Notes: a model not told the origin generated them from the sequence alone. 64,000 nucleotides of DNA from Aeromicrobium sp. Root236 (GCF_001428805.1 NZ_LMIS01000001.1:2983075-3047074), one strand, 5' to 3'; positions 7,593-17,196 are shown, counted from the first letter of the stretch. Made by a program: numbers and translations.

Positions 7593-10144
7593 GAGAGCTC
7601 CGTGCCTGTGATCCGCTGGACCGCCCCGGCGAACGCCTCGGGGGACATCTCATTGTGGCAGAACTCGACGGCCGATCGCTGTGCCGCCGCGTAGCGTGAC
7701 GGGTCCCAGAGCTCCGAGACGATGTCGGCGATGCTGCGCTCGCCGAAGTAGGCCACGGCGTCGCCGAAGACCGCCCGCACGCCGGGATGGACGACCGGGA
7801 CGCAGCCGTGCGCCATGGCGTCGATGACCGGTCGGGTCAGCACCGTGCCGTGGACCCGGGCCGGCAGGCCGACGATGAAGTCGCACTGGTCGAAGAACTC
7901 GTCCGGGGTCAGCAGCGCCTGGTCGATCCCCAGCCATGCGGCGGCAGCGCCCGTGCGCGGCCGGCCTGACGGCTCGAGGATGCGCACGTCGAACGCCGTC
8001 GTGGTCGGCAGGACGGCGAGCGCCGACGGATCCACGCGATCGGCTCCGAACCGCCCGCTGTCGACGACGCCGATGACCGGCGGCACGGAGGTCAGGCGTT
8101 GCGGGAAGCGGCGGACGGGCGCGACATCGAGCCGCTGAGGCGGGTGACGATGCCCCATGGCGCCGGCGGCAGCGAGCGCCTCGGACACCGCCGCCGTGGC
8201 CGGCAGCCACTCGACGTCGCAGCCGAACTGCTCGCGGGTCACGCGCTCGACCTGCACCGGGTCGTACGAGATCCGGGGCCGGCCGTCGGGCTGAGGGAGC
8301 CGGTCGGCCGTGACGAGGACGCGTTCGGGGCGCATCCGTACGCGGTCGGCCGCCCGTGGCAGGGCGAGCAGGTCGGGGTCGCGCACCAGCAGGACGCGGG
8401 GGGTGATCTCGGCGCTGAGCGGTCGCCATGCCGCGTGGCCGTCGGCGACGACTTGTTGGATGCCCGCATCCGGGTAGGCGCGGGCGACCGCCGCATGCCG
8501 GAGTGCCTCGCCCCGGGCGAGCCCGACCTCGAGCCCTGCTGCCGCGAGCGCCCTGATCTCGGCGGGCAGGCCAGTCGCCTGGCTGATCCGGGGCCGGAAG
8601 TCGGCGAGGACCACGACGTCGAGCGTCGCCGGATGACTCGTGCCCTCGATCTCCGGCGGTGCGGCGAAGGCCCGGCCCTGGTCGGACTCGATGACCGGTG
8701 CTGCCGTACCGGACGCGATCTGGCGGTGCCAGTGGCGGAACGCGGAGTGATAGGAGACCCGGGCGTCGCGCCGCCAGCCGAGCCGGAAGTCGCCGCGCGA
8801 GAGCGACCCGTGGGTCAGCTGGTAGAGCGACAGCGGCTCGTCGACCGTGACGACGGCGGCGCGGCCGTAGACGGCGGCCAGCCGTTCGATGAACTCGGTG
8901 TCGGCTGCCCGCCGCATCTCGTCGAACGGGCCGAGTCGCTCGAGCACCGGGTCGCGGCGCAGGATCAACGACGGGGCGATGCGGGCGTACGGGGCCGCGC
9001 CCGGGACGGTGATCTGCAGGTCGTCGTAGAGCCAGACGGCGTTGGACAGGGTCGCGACGACGTCACCGGTGAAGGCGCGCATCTGCCGCTCGATCCGTTG
9101 CGGGTGCGACCAGTCGTCACCGTCCTGGAACCCGACGAAGTCGCCGCGCGCGTGGCTGATCCCGGCGTTGCGTGCGCGGTAGGCGCCGCCGTTCGCCGGC
9201 ATGCGGACGTACTCGACACGGGGGTCGAGCGCCCGGGCGCTATCCAGGACCGCGGTGTGCTCCTCGGGGCTGGCGTCGTCGACGATGACGATCTGGAGGT
9301 TGCGCCAGGTCTGGGCGGCGAGCGAGCCGACGGCGGCCAGGAGGCTCTCGGTCGGCTTGAACACCGAGACGATGATCGTCACCAGCGGGCCGTTGACCGT
9401 GCCGGCCACGGCGGGGCCGGACGTCGTGAGGCTGTCGAACGGCGCGGCCGGGTCGCCGATCGCGACGGGTGCGAGCCCGCGCTCGACGAAGGGCTGGTTG
9501 AAGACGTCGAGCCAGCTCGCCGGGTCGGCGCCGCGGCCGAACGGGTTGACCAGGTCGGCCGATGCCGCCCACCGCACCCACTGATCGGCGGTGCCCGCCG
9601 CGATCAGCTCGCGGGCCTGCTCCGTACGACCGGCGCGCAGCGTCGTCTGCAGGTCGAGGTCGGCGTGCTCGAGCGTGGCCCCGGTGCGGGCGGCCACGCT
9701 CCGCGCCAGGGCGAACAGGTCCGCGGCCCGGCCGATTGCCTCGTCGCCGGCTGCCCCGATCGTGTGGAGCGCCAGGGCGTACAGGCCCGGGGCGTTGAGC
9801 CACTCGGTGCCGCTGGTGGCTGCGGGATGAGCGGCCCGGTCGAGGATCTGCTGGAGGCTCGCGGTGCCTCCGGAGGCGAGATGGGCGAGCAGCTCGTCCA
9901 CGCCACTGTGCTCGTAGCGCAACGCGAGCTTGGCCACCGCCCCGGGCGTCACGATGCGGGCCTCGGCGAGGTCCGCCTGCCACGAGGGAAGCGTCGAGGG
10001 CGTCGTGCCGGGCACCGTCGGATCCACTCCAGTCCGTGCGTCGAGGTCGGCCGGCCACCAGGCGTGGTCGCCGCGGCCGATCCACCCGGAATATACCGGA
10101 CCCGGCCTGTGCCGCCGGGTCCGCGACGGCGTGGGGCGCGGCAC
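7589..10144 (-). CDS. Glycosyltransferase family 2 protein with a C-terminal GT-like domain
   Basis: About 851 residues if the GTG at 10144 is the start; AAGGG lies 7 bases upstream of it. A GTG at 10027 is a possible shorter start. An N-terminal helical region of ~240 residues precedes a GT2 (GT-A) domain with VTIIVSVFKPTESLLAAVGSLAAQTWRNLQIVIVDDAS, RNAGISHARGDFVGFQDGDDW (the metal-binding DGDD) and a later RRAADTEFIERL block. The last ~300 residues resemble a degenerate GT-B fold ending in VIDAMAHGCVPVVHPGVRAVFGDAVAYF. Two-domain enzymes like this build cell-surface polymers. It is divergent from wecB and overlaps the next gene by four bases. Confidence 0.8.
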   Translation of the reverse strand: MPRPTPSRTRRHRPGPVYSGWIGRGDHAWWPADLDARTGVDPTVPGTTPSTLPSWQADLAEARIVTPGAVAKLALRYEHSGVDELLAHLASGGTASLQQILDRAAHPAATSGTEWLNAPGLYALALHTIGAAGDEAIGRAADLFALARSVAARTGATLEHADLDLQTTLRAGRTEQARELIAAGTADQWVRWAASADLVNPFGRGADPASWLDVFNQPFVERGLAPVAIGDPAAPFDSLTTSGPAVAGTVNGPLVTIIVSVFKPTESLLAAVGSLAAQTWRNLQIVIVDDASPEEHTAVLDSARALDPRVEYVRMPANGGAYRARNAGISHARGDFVGFQDGDDWSHPQRIERQMRAFTGDVVATLSNAVWLYDDLQITVPGAAPYARIAPSLILRRDPVLERLGPFDEMRRAADTEFIERLAAVYGRAAVVTVDEPLSLYQLTHGSLSRGDFRLGWRRDARVSYHSAFRHWHRQIASGTAAPVIESDQGRAFAAPPEIEGTSHPATLDVVVLADFRPRISQATGLPAEIRALAAAGLEVGLARGEALRHAAVARAYPDAGIQQVVADGHAAWRPLSAEITPRVLLVRDPDLLALPRAADRVRMRPERVLVTADRLPQPDGRPRISYDPVQVERVTREQFGCDVEWLPATAAVSEALAAAGAMGHRHPPQRLDVAPVRRFPQRLTSVPPVIGVVDSGRFGADRVDPSALAVLPTTTAFDVRILEPSGRPRTGAAAAWLGIDQALLTPDEFFDQCDFIVGLPARVHGTVLTRPVIDAMAHGCVPVVHPGVRAVFGDAVAYFGERSIADIVSELWDPSRYAAAQRSAVEFCHNEMSPEAFAGAVQRITGTELS

Positions 10145-10158
10145 GGCGATACCCTTGC

Positions 10159-10174
10159 TGGCGTACGTACGCCA
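10159..10174. promoter_or_regulatory. 16-bp perfect palindrome in the GT2/wecB divergent spacer
   Basis: TGGCGTACGTACGCCA reads identically on both strands and sits centrally in the 47-bp gap between the GT2 start (10144) and wecB start (10192). It is well placed to be an operator for both directions. CGTACG is frequent in this genome, so chance contributes to the core, but the outer TGG/CCA arms extend the symmetry. Confidence 0.4.
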
Positions 10175-10191
10175 CCAACCGGAAGAGCTGC

Positions 10192-11295
10192 ATGAGCCTG
10201 TCGTCTGTGCCCCACGTCGTCCACGTGACCGGTGCGCGTCCCAACTTCCCCAAGGCGGCTCCGGTGATCCGGGCCCTCGACGCACTCGGCATCCGTCAGG
10301 TGCTCGTGCACACGGGGCAGCACTACGACCCCGTCATGTCCGAGGTGTTCTTCCAGCAGCTCGGCCTGCCCGAGCCCGACGTCAACCTCGGAGTCGGATC
10401 CGGATCGCACGCGCACCAGACCGCCAAGGTCATGACCGAGCTCGAGGACATGTTCATCGCCGAGCGGCCCGATCTCGTCGTGGTCTACGGCGACGTCAAC
10501 TCCACGGTCGCGGCATCGCTCGTGGCGGCCAAGCTCCACATCCCCGTTGCGCACGTCGAGGCCGGCCTGCGCAGCTTCGACCGCACGATGCCCGAAGAGG
10601 TCAACCGCATCGTCACCGACAGCCTCGCCGACCTGCTCTTCACGACCAGCCCGGACGCCAACGTGCACCTCGGCGCCGAGGGTGTGGCCGCCGACAAGAT
10701 CCACTTCGTCGGCAACCCGATGATCGACACGCTGCTGGCCAACCTCGACAAGTTCGACGCCGAGGTCGCACGCGAGCACCTCGGCCTCGAGGGCGACTAC
10801 ATCGTCGCGACGCTGCACCGGCCGGCCAACGTCGACGACCCGGCGCAGGCCGCGGCCATCGTCAAGGTGCTCCACGAGGTCGCCGACCGCACGTCCGTCG
10901 TCATCCCGCTGCATCCGCGTGGGCGCGCGGCGTTCGAGGCGGCCGGCCTGATGGACCACGACTCGGTCAAGGTCATCGAGCCGCTCGGCTACGTCGAGTT
11001 CATGGGACTCGTGCGCGGCAGCCTCGCGGTCATCACCGACTCCGGCGGAGTGCAGGAGGAGACCACGATGCTCGGCATCCCGTGTCTCACGCTGCGGCCC
11101 AACACCGAGCGCCCGGTGACGATCACCCACGGCACCAACCAGCTCGTGACGCAGCACGACCTGCTCGCCAGCCTCGAGCCCGTCATCGACGGCACGCGTA
11201 CGTCGAACGGTGTGACCCCGCCCCTCTGGGACGGTCACGCCGGTGACCGCATCGCCGCTGTCATCAGCGCCGCGCTGACCAGCCAGACCGCCTGA
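10192..11295 (+). CDS. wecB: UDP-N-acetylglucosamine 2-epimerase (non-hydrolysing)
   Basis: A 367-residue GT-B-fold epimerase interconverting UDP-GlcNAc and UDP-ManNAc. Visible family signatures are TGARPNFPKAAPVIRAL at the N-terminus, HTGQHYD, VYGDVNSTVAASL, HVEAGLRSFDRTMPEEVNR with conserved Asp, Glu and Arg, FVGNPMIDT, and TDSGGVQEE near the C-terminus. GGAAGAG five bases before ATG 10192 fixes the start. It is the first gene of a rightward pair; its stop overlaps the next ATG by one base. With the WbpA/WecC-type dehydrogenase at 580-1839 it could supply UDP-ManNAcA to the locus. Confidence 0.93.
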   Translation: MSLSSVPHVVHVTGARPNFPKAAPVIRALDALGIRQVLVHTGQHYDPVMSEVFFQQLGLPEPDVNLGVGSGSHAHQTAKVMTELEDMFIAERPDLVVVYGDVNSTVAASLVAAKLHIPVAHVEAGLRSFDRTMPEEVNRIVTDSLADLLFTTSPDANVHLGAEGVAADKIHFVGNPMIDTLLANLDKFDAEVAREHLGLEGDYIVATLHRPANVDDPAQAAAIVKVLHEVADRTSVVIPLHPRGRAAFEAAGLMDHDSVKVIEPLGYVEFMGLVRGSLAVITDSGGVQEETTMLGIPCLTLRPNTERPVTITHGTNQLVTQHDLLASLEPVIDGTRTSNGVTPPLWDGHAGDRIAAVISAALTSQTA

Positions 11296-12287
11296 TGGCG
11301 TCGTTCGGGGGCGCGTCCCGCACCACCAGGCTCGCCGTCCTGGGTGTCGCCGTGGCGGTCGCGGTGGTGCTGGCGATCGTGCTCGTCGACCCATGGGGCG
11401 AGAGCCTGCTCGCCGCGCTCGGGGCACTCATCGCGTCGCTGCTGGTCGTCCTGCTGCTGCGCAACGAGCAGCACCAGCGTCGGGTGGGCGATCGTCTCTC
11501 CCGCCTCGAGCAGGGCGTGCGGTCGCAGAACCGCGAGCTGAAGTCACTGAAGTCGATCCGCGACCACGGGCAGTGGACCTTCAAGCGGCTCAAGCGCATG
11601 GAGGAGGGCACCAAGGACCCCAAGAAGTTCGGCATGCTGCGCGAGCTCAATGCGGTCTCGCGCCGGCAGTTCGAGCAGGTCCAGGCCACGATCAACCTGT
11701 TCGAGATGGTCGACGTCGACGCGGCCGTCCCGCCGATGCGCCTGTGGGCGGTGTCGCCGGACGCCCTCGTGCTGCTGGTCCAGGAGATGCTCGTCGTCAA
11801 GCCCACGCTCGTCGTGGAGTGCGGCAGTGGCGTCTCGACGCTCTGGATGGCCCTCGCGATCAAGCAGCGCGGTCTCGACACCCGGGTCGTGGCCCTCGAC
11901 CACGAGGAGGAGTACGCCGGCAAGACCAACCGCCTGCTGCGCCTCCACGGTGTCGACCACATCGCCTCTGCCCGCGTGGCGCCCCTGGTCGACGTGACGT
12001 CAGGCGAGGACACGCAGCCCTGGTACGACCCGGCGGCGGTGCAGGACCTCCAGGACATCGGCGTGCTGTTCGTCGACGGGCCTCCCGCTTCGTCGGGTCC
12101 GCTGTCGCGCCTGCCGGCGATCCCTCAGCTGTGGGACCGGCTCGCCCCGACCGTCTCGGTCGTCGTCGACGACTTCATCCGTGAGGACGAGCAGATCATG
12201 GTCGATCGCTGGCTCGAGGCGCACCCCGAGCTCGTCCGCGAGCACTACGACACCGAGAAGGGCACCGAGATCCTGCGTCGTGGCTGA
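11295..12287 (+). CDS. Membrane-anchored class I methyltransferase-like protein
   Basis: A 330-residue protein. Two hydrophobic helices (about residues 10-30 and 36-58) are followed by a basic, heptad-like stretch (60-110) and then a Rossmann domain with VVECGSGVSTLWMALAIKQ (SAM-binding loop near 170), VVALDHEEEYAGKT, and LFVDGPPASSGPLSRLPAIPQLWDRLAPTVSVVVDD. This matches the class I methyltransferase family (Methyltransf_24-like). It overlaps wecB by one base (TGATG), so a role in modifying the surface polymer at the membrane is likely. The acceptor is unknown. Confidence 0.75.
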   Translation: MASFGGASRTTRLAVLGVAVAVAVVLAIVLVDPWGESLLAALGALIASLLVVLLLRNEQHQRRVGDRLSRLEQGVRSQNRELKSLKSIRDHGQWTFKRLKRMEEGTKDPKKFGMLRELNAVSRRQFEQVQATINLFEMVDVDAAVPPMRLWAVSPDALVLLVQEMLVVKPTLVVECGSGVSTLWMALAIKQRGLDTRVVALDHEEEYAGKTNRLLRLHGVDHIASARVAPLVDVTSGEDTQPWYDPAAVQDLQDIGVLFVDGPPASSGPLSRLPAIPQLWDRLAPTVSVVVDDFIREDEQIMVDRWLEAHPELVREHYDTEKGTEILRRG

Positions 12288-12293
12288 CGCAGC

Positions 12294-14387
12294 TCAGCCG
12301 GCGCCGAGCTCGGCGTAGAGCGCGGCCACGCGCGCCGCGAGGGTGCGCCAGTCGCGCTCGGCGATGACCCACGAGCGACCGCCCTCGCCGAGGCGGGTCC
12401 GCAGCGACTCGTCGAGCAGGACGCGTTCGAGCACGCTCTCGAGCGAGTCGGCGTCGTCCTTGGTGTAGAGCAGGCCGTTGTCGCCGTTGAAGACCTCTTT
12501 CATCACCGCGACGTCGGAGGAGATGACGGTCTTGCCCATCGCCATGGCCTCGAACGGCTTGAGGGGCGACGTCGACTCGGTGACGGGCGACGAGCTGCGC
12601 GTGATCGGCGCGATGTCGATCAGCGAGTAGTGCGCCTCGACCTGCTCGAACGGCAGGCGGCCGGTCATCACGATGATGTCGTCGAGCCCGAGCTCGCTGC
12701 GCAGGGCCAGCAGGTGCTCGTACTCCTGGCCGCCGCCGACGATCAGGACTCGCATGTCGGGGTGGCGGGGCCGGAGCCGGCGGACCGCCTCGAACAGCAG
12801 GTCGTGGCCCTCGTACCAGTTGAGCGAGCCGATGTAGCCGATGACGAGCTTGCCCTCGAGGCCGTACTGGCGGGCCAGCTCCTCGTCGCGCTCCAGGGGG
12901 CCGAAACGTTCGGTGTTGACGCCGTTGGGCACCACGATGATCTTGGCCGGGTCGACGCCGCGCTCGACCAGGGTGTTGCGGAGCCCCTCGGTGATCGCGA
13001 TGACGCGGTCGGCCTCGTTGGCTGCGAGCGTCTCGAGGTGGTGCGCGAAGGCGTACTGGCGGGTGGTCGCGTAGTGCTCGTCGCGCGAGCGGCGGCCTTC
13101 TTCGTTGAGGCCGCGCACCTCGTAGATGTTGGGGATGCCGATCGTGCGCGCGGCGACCGTGCCGGCGAGTCCGTTGTAGCCGTTGCTGGCCGAGTGGATC
13201 AGGGCGGCCTGGTCGCGCCGCGCCTGCTCGATGATGCCGGCCGTGTAGGCGTCGAGGAACTCACCCAGGCGGAAGCGCGGGATGACCTCTCCGCCGTTGA
13301 GCAGGTTGTGGTAGCGGACGGGGCCGACCTCGAAGTCGGCCTTGATCGTGTCGCGCTTGTCGGGCGGGACGTCGTCGTACGGGAATCCGGGCGGGTTGAT
13401 CGCCGAGATCGAGTAGCCGTTGCCGGCAAGTCCGGCCAGCAGCCCCTGCGTGCGGTTGGCCGAGCCCGTCGTGCGGTAGGGCAGGGAGTTGTGGAGCACG
13501 TGGAGGATCGAGCGCGGCGTGGGCGTGTAGAGCGGCGTCGGGTTGAGGGCCGGCGGGGTCCAGCCGGAATCCATGTAGTCGAACGACTCGTACTCGTCGA
13601 TGATCGCCCGCGCGCGCCGGCCGCTGTTGCCGCCTGCGGTGACCGCGCGCGCGAACGGCAGCGCCAGCTCCTCGGTGCCGCCGCGCCACAGGAGCGAGGC
13701 CGCGCGGGACTTCTGCCGGTCGGTGAGCTGCTCGATGTCGATCGTCGAGCGCAGGTGCTCGATCAGGGCAGGGTCGCGCAGCGTGATCGCCGTGCGGAAC
13801 GCGAAGAGGTGCTCGTCGGGCGTCTGGGCCCACGCGGCGATGTCGGCGGTGCGGGAGGTCAGGTCAGACTCGAACAGCTCGAGGAGGCGGTCGATGCGGG
13901 CCGGCGCCGGGACGACCTGGGCGACCGAGTCCGCAGCGTGCTCCCTGACGAAGTCGTGGACCATGCGCAGGTACTCGGGCTTGAGCGGCGCGTGCGCCCC
14001 GTCGTAGAGGACGTTGAGGTCGGCGTCGGTGAAGTCGTCGCACGCCATGGCGCCGACGACGGCCTGCCGCACGGCGATGCCGACCTTGATGTCGGCGAGA
14101 TAGGGGTAGAGCAGCCGCGGCTGTGCGGCCTTGAGCTGGGCCGCGAGCCGGGCGATGGTCTGCCGGTTGGCGAGCGGCGTCAGGAGCGCCTCGGCCGTTT
14201 GGAACGTGTGGAGGGACAGGTGCTTCGCGGCGTACGTCTCGGTCTCGCGGCGTACGGCCTCGCGATGCCCTTCGCCGCGGCTGGCCCACTCCGTGAGCTG
14301 GCTGCCGTCCGAGTCGGGATGGCCGTCGAGATGTGCGGCGATCTGCCGACGAAGTCGCACGAGGCCGAGCCGGGAACGAAGGGTCAC
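12294..14387 (-). CDS. Glycosyltransferase family 4 protein with an N-terminal helical domain
   Basis: A 697-residue protein. The first ~290 residues are helical and unassigned. The rest is a GT-B GT4 enzyme: SILHVLHNSLPYRTTGSANRTQG, NIYEVRGLNEE, VIAITEGL, IIVVPNGVNTERFGP, VIGYIGSLNWYEGHDLLFEAV and the donor-binding SPLKPFEAMAMGKTVISSDV with its E-x7-E-like glutamates. The start is GTG 14387, giving MTLRSRL. It ends seven bases from the convergent methyltransferase-like gene. The GT4 domain closely resembles the next gene leftward on the map (14459-16408), indicating a tandem duplication. The sugar donor cannot be told from sequence. Confidence 0.85.
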   Translation of the reverse strand: MTLRSRLGLVRLRRQIAAHLDGHPDSDGSQLTEWASRGEGHREAVRRETETYAAKHLSLHTFQTAEALLTPLANRQTIARLAAQLKAAQPRLLYPYLADIKVGIAVRQAVVGAMACDDFTDADLNVLYDGAHAPLKPEYLRMVHDFVREHAADSVAQVVPAPARIDRLLELFESDLTSRTADIAAWAQTPDEHLFAFRTAITLRDPALIEHLRSTIDIEQLTDRQKSRAASLLWRGGTEELALPFARAVTAGGNSGRRARAIIDEYESFDYMDSGWTPPALNPTPLYTPTPRSILHVLHNSLPYRTTGSANRTQGLLAGLAGNGYSISAINPPGFPYDDVPPDKRDTIKADFEVGPVRYHNLLNGGEVIPRFRLGEFLDAYTAGIIEQARRDQAALIHSASNGYNGLAGTVAARTIGIPNIYEVRGLNEEGRRSRDEHYATTRQYAFAHHLETLAANEADRVIAITEGLRNTLVERGVDPAKIIVVPNGVNTERFGPLERDEELARQYGLEGKLVIGYIGSLNWYEGHDLLFEAVRRLRPRHPDMRVLIVGGGQEYEHLLALRSELGLDDIIVMTGRLPFEQVEAHYSLIDIAPITRSSSPVTESTSPLKPFEAMAMGKTVISSDVAVMKEVFNGDNGLLYTKDDADSLESVLERVLLDESLRTRLGEGGRSWVIAERDWRTLAARVAALYAELGAG

Positions 14388-14458
14388 GTCCGATCCAATC
14401 TGTGGTGGTCTGGCAACGTCACGGGGCCGGCGTCTCGCGCCCGGGCCGACTCACGATG

Positions 14459-16408
14459 CTACACGCGCTGGGTGATCGGTCCGGGCTCGATGCCGAGCGC
14501 CCGGTAGACGCCCGCGACGCGTCCGGCGAGGATCCGCCAGTCGCGTTCGGCGACGACCCATTCGCGAGCCTGTGACCCGAGCCGGGCCCGCAGCTCCGGG
14601 TCGGTGACGAGTCGCTCGAGCGTCTCGACGAGCGAGGCGGCGTCCTCCTTGCGGAACAACAGCCCCGTCCGTCCGTCGTCGACGATCTCGGTCATGATCG
14701 CCACGTCGGACGACACCACGACCTTGCCCATGGCCATCGCCTCGAACGGCTTGAGCGGCGAGACGGTCTCGGTCACCGGGGACGACAGCCGGGTCACCGG
14801 TGCGATGTCGACGATCGAGTAGTAGGACTCGATCTCCTCGAACGGCACGCTGCCGGGCATCAGGATCTCGTCCTCGAGGCCGAGCTTGGCGCGTACGCGC
14901 TTGAGGTGGTCGAGGCGTGCTCCGGCGCCGACGACCAGCAGGCGTACGTCGGGGTGCCGCTCGTGGAGCGTCGCGAACGCCTCGAAGAGCAGCTCGTGGC
15001 CTTCGTACCAGTTGAGGGAGCCGAGGTAGCCGATGACGACCTTGCCCTCGAGGCCGAGGCGGCGGGCCAGCTCGTCGTCGCGCGGCAGGGGGCGGAACCG
15101 CTCGGTGTCGACGCCGTTGGGCACGACCGTGATCGAGTCGGCCGGGACGCCACGACCGACCAGCGTGTCCTTGAGCCCGTCGGTGATGGCGATGACGTGG
15201 TCGGCCTCGGTCGCCGCCAGGGTCTCGAGGTGGCTCGCGAACGCGTACTGCGGCGTCGATGCGTGCGCGGGGTTCTTGGACCGCCGCACCTCTTCGTAGA
15301 GGCCACGCACCTCGTAGATCGCGGGGATGCCGAGCTCGCGGGCGGCGGTCAGCCCGGAGAGTGCGTTGTAGGAGTTGCTGGCGGCGTGGATCAGCGCGGC
15401 CGACTCCTTGCGGGCGTGCTCGATGATGCCGGCGGAGTAGGTGGCGATGAACTCCTGCACCGGGAAACGCGGCAGGACGACGCCGTCGTTGAGGAGGTGC
15501 TGGTAGACCACGCCATCGATCTCGTGGCGGGCCACGACCGCGCGGGCTGCCTCACCGGTGAGGTCGTCGTAGGGGAAGCCGGGGGGTGTCACGCCCGTGA
15601 TCGCGTAGCCCTCGCGGACGAGGCCCGACAGGAGTCCCTGCGTCCGATTGGCCGCGCCGGTGCGCCGGTAGGGCAGCGAGTTGTGGAGCACGTGCAGGAC
15701 CGAGCCGGCCTGAGGCGGGTAGACCGGCCCGTCGTCGCGCCGCGGCGGGACCGTCCAGCCGGACTCCATGAGGGCGAACGACTCGTGCTCGCCGGTCACC
15801 ATGCGGGCGCGCTTGGCGGAGGCGGTGCTGCCGGGCGGGACGGCCCGAGCCAGCTCGAGGCCGCGATCGTTGGCGCCGGCCCGCCAGAGGGCGAGGGCGG
15901 CGCGCGACAGCTGCGGGACGGTCAGGTCGGCCGGTGTCACGTGCGGCGCCAGCAGCACGAGGGCCGGCGACAGCTTCATCGCCAGCGCGACCTTGAAGGC
16001 CAGCACGCGGTCGGCCGGCGTCTGCGCCCAGGCGTCGAGCCGTTGCTCGAGGTCCTCGCGCGGGCCGTCGAGGGTGCCGAGAAGGGACGGCAGTCGTGGG
16101 AACTGCGAGGCGCTCGTGCGTGCGGCCTGGTCGCCGTGCTCTCGGACGTACGCCGTGATGCGCCGCATCTCGTGCGCCACGTCGGCGGTGTAGCCGGCGT
16201 CGAGCAGCACGTCGAGGTCGACACCGCTGGCATCGGTGGTCGCGAGCGCGGCGTCGAGGAGCGTACGGGTGGCACCGATCCGGTTGGCGGCCGACGCGGC
16301 GCGGAGGTCGGGCACCAGCAGCCGCAACCGCTCGGGATGACGCTCGCGGGCGCGGCGCCGAAGTCGGGCCCGCACGCGCCGGCCCGTCGTGCGTATGCCG
16401 AGCCGCAT
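14459..16408 (-). CDS. Glycosyltransferase family 4 protein, paralogue of the neighbour
   Basis: A 649-residue protein with the same architecture as the 697-residue gene downstream: an N-terminal helical region (~270 residues) that has diverged and a GT4 domain that is strongly conserved (VLHVLHNSLPYRRTGAANRTQGLLSG, AIYEVRGLYEEVRRSK, ITVVPNGVDTERFRPLPRDDELARR, SPLKPFEAMAMGKVVVSSDVAIMTEI). It starts two bases after the exonuclease III stop, so it is probably transcribed with that gene, and it is followed after 71 bp by its paralogue. The two probably add similar sugars, possibly at different positions of one polymer. Confidence 0.85.
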   Translation of the reverse strand: MRLGIRTTGRRVRARLRRRARERHPERLRLLVPDLRAASAANRIGATRTLLDAALATTDASGVDLDVLLDAGYTADVAHEMRRITAYVREHGDQAARTSASQFPRLPSLLGTLDGPREDLEQRLDAWAQTPADRVLAFKVALAMKLSPALVLLAPHVTPADLTVPQLSRAALALWRAGANDRGLELARAVPPGSTASAKRARMVTGEHESFALMESGWTVPPRRDDGPVYPPQAGSVLHVLHNSLPYRRTGAANRTQGLLSGLVREGYAITGVTPPGFPYDDLTGEAARAVVARHEIDGVVYQHLLNDGVVLPRFPVQEFIATYSAGIIEHARKESAALIHAASNSYNALSGLTAARELGIPAIYEVRGLYEEVRRSKNPAHASTPQYAFASHLETLAATEADHVIAITDGLKDTLVGRGVPADSITVVPNGVDTERFRPLPRDDELARRLGLEGKVVIGYLGSLNWYEGHELLFEAFATLHERHPDVRLLVVGAGARLDHLKRVRAKLGLEDEILMPGSVPFEEIESYYSIVDIAPVTRLSSPVTETVSPLKPFEAMAMGKVVVSSDVAIMTEIVDDGRTGLLFRKEDAASLVETLERLVTDPELRARLGSQAREWVVAERDWRILAGRVAGVYRALGIEPGPITQRV

Positions 16409-16410
16409 GG

Positions 16411-17196
16411 TCAGGAGACCTCGATGACGACGGGGGCGTGGTCGCTGGCGCCCTTGCCCTTGCGCTCCTCGCGGTCGATCCAGGCCCGGTCGACGCGGGC
16501 CGCCAGGGCCTCCGAGGCCAGGATGAAGTCGATGCGCAGTCCGCGCTTCTTGGGGAATGCCAGCTGCTGGTAGTCCCAGTAGGTGAACTCGCCGGGCGTG
16601 TGCGGGCGTACGACATCGGCGTAGCCGGCGTCGAGGATCGCCTGGAACGCGTCACGCTCGGGCTTGGAGACGTGGGTGTGGCCCTCGAACCTGGTCATGT
16701 CCCAGACGTCCTCGTCCTGCGGGGCGACGTTCCAGTCACCCGTCAGGGCGATCTCACCCTGGGGGTTGTCGGCGAGCCAGTCGATCGACGCGAGCCGGAG
16801 CCGCTCGAGCCACGCGAGCTTGTAGACGTAGTGCGGGTCGTCGAGCGTGCGGCCGTTGGGCACGTAGAAGCTCCACACGCGCACGCCGCCGCACGTCGCG
16901 CCGATCGACCTCGCCTCGACGATCTCGGGATCGCCGAACATGGGCTGGTCATCGGCGAACGAGGTGGCGATGTCGTCGAGCCCGACCCGCGAGATCAGCG
17001 CGACGCCGTTCCACTGGTTGAGCCCGAAGTGGGCGTAGTCGTAGCCCATCGCCGACAGCTCGAGGCCGGGGAACTGGTCCTCGCGGCACTTGGTCTCCTG
17101 GATGGCGAGCACGTCGATGTCGTTGCGCTCGAGCCAGCCGGTGACCCGGTCGATGCGGCTGCGGATGGAGTTGACGTTCCAGGTCGCGATACGCAC
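16411..17196 (-). CDS. xth: Exodeoxyribonuclease III (AP endonuclease)
   Basis: A 261-residue protein of normal length for ExoIII/ExoA, which cleaves 5' of abasic sites in base-excision repair. It has MRIATWNVNSIRSR, VLAIQETKCREDQFP (metal-binding Glu), the SFYVPNGR strand, TGDWNVAPQDEDVWD with the catalytic Asp/Asn, and the terminal ASDHAPVVIEV with the catalytic Asp-His pair. The start is GTG 17196. It lies upstream of the GT4 gene with a 2-bp gap, an operon that looks accidental in function. Confidence 0.93.
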   Translation of the reverse strand: MRIATWNVNSIRSRIDRVTGWLERNDIDVLAIQETKCREDQFPGLELSAMGYDYAHFGLNQWNGVALISRVGLDDIATSFADDQPMFGDPEIVEARSIGATCGGVRVWSFYVPNGRTLDDPHYVYKLAWLERLRLASIDWLADNPQGEIALTGDWNVAPQDEDVWDMTRFEGHTHVSKPERDAFQAILDAGYADVVRPHTPGEFTYWDYQQLAFPKKRGLRIDFILASEALAARVDRAWIDREERKGKGASDHAPVVIEVS

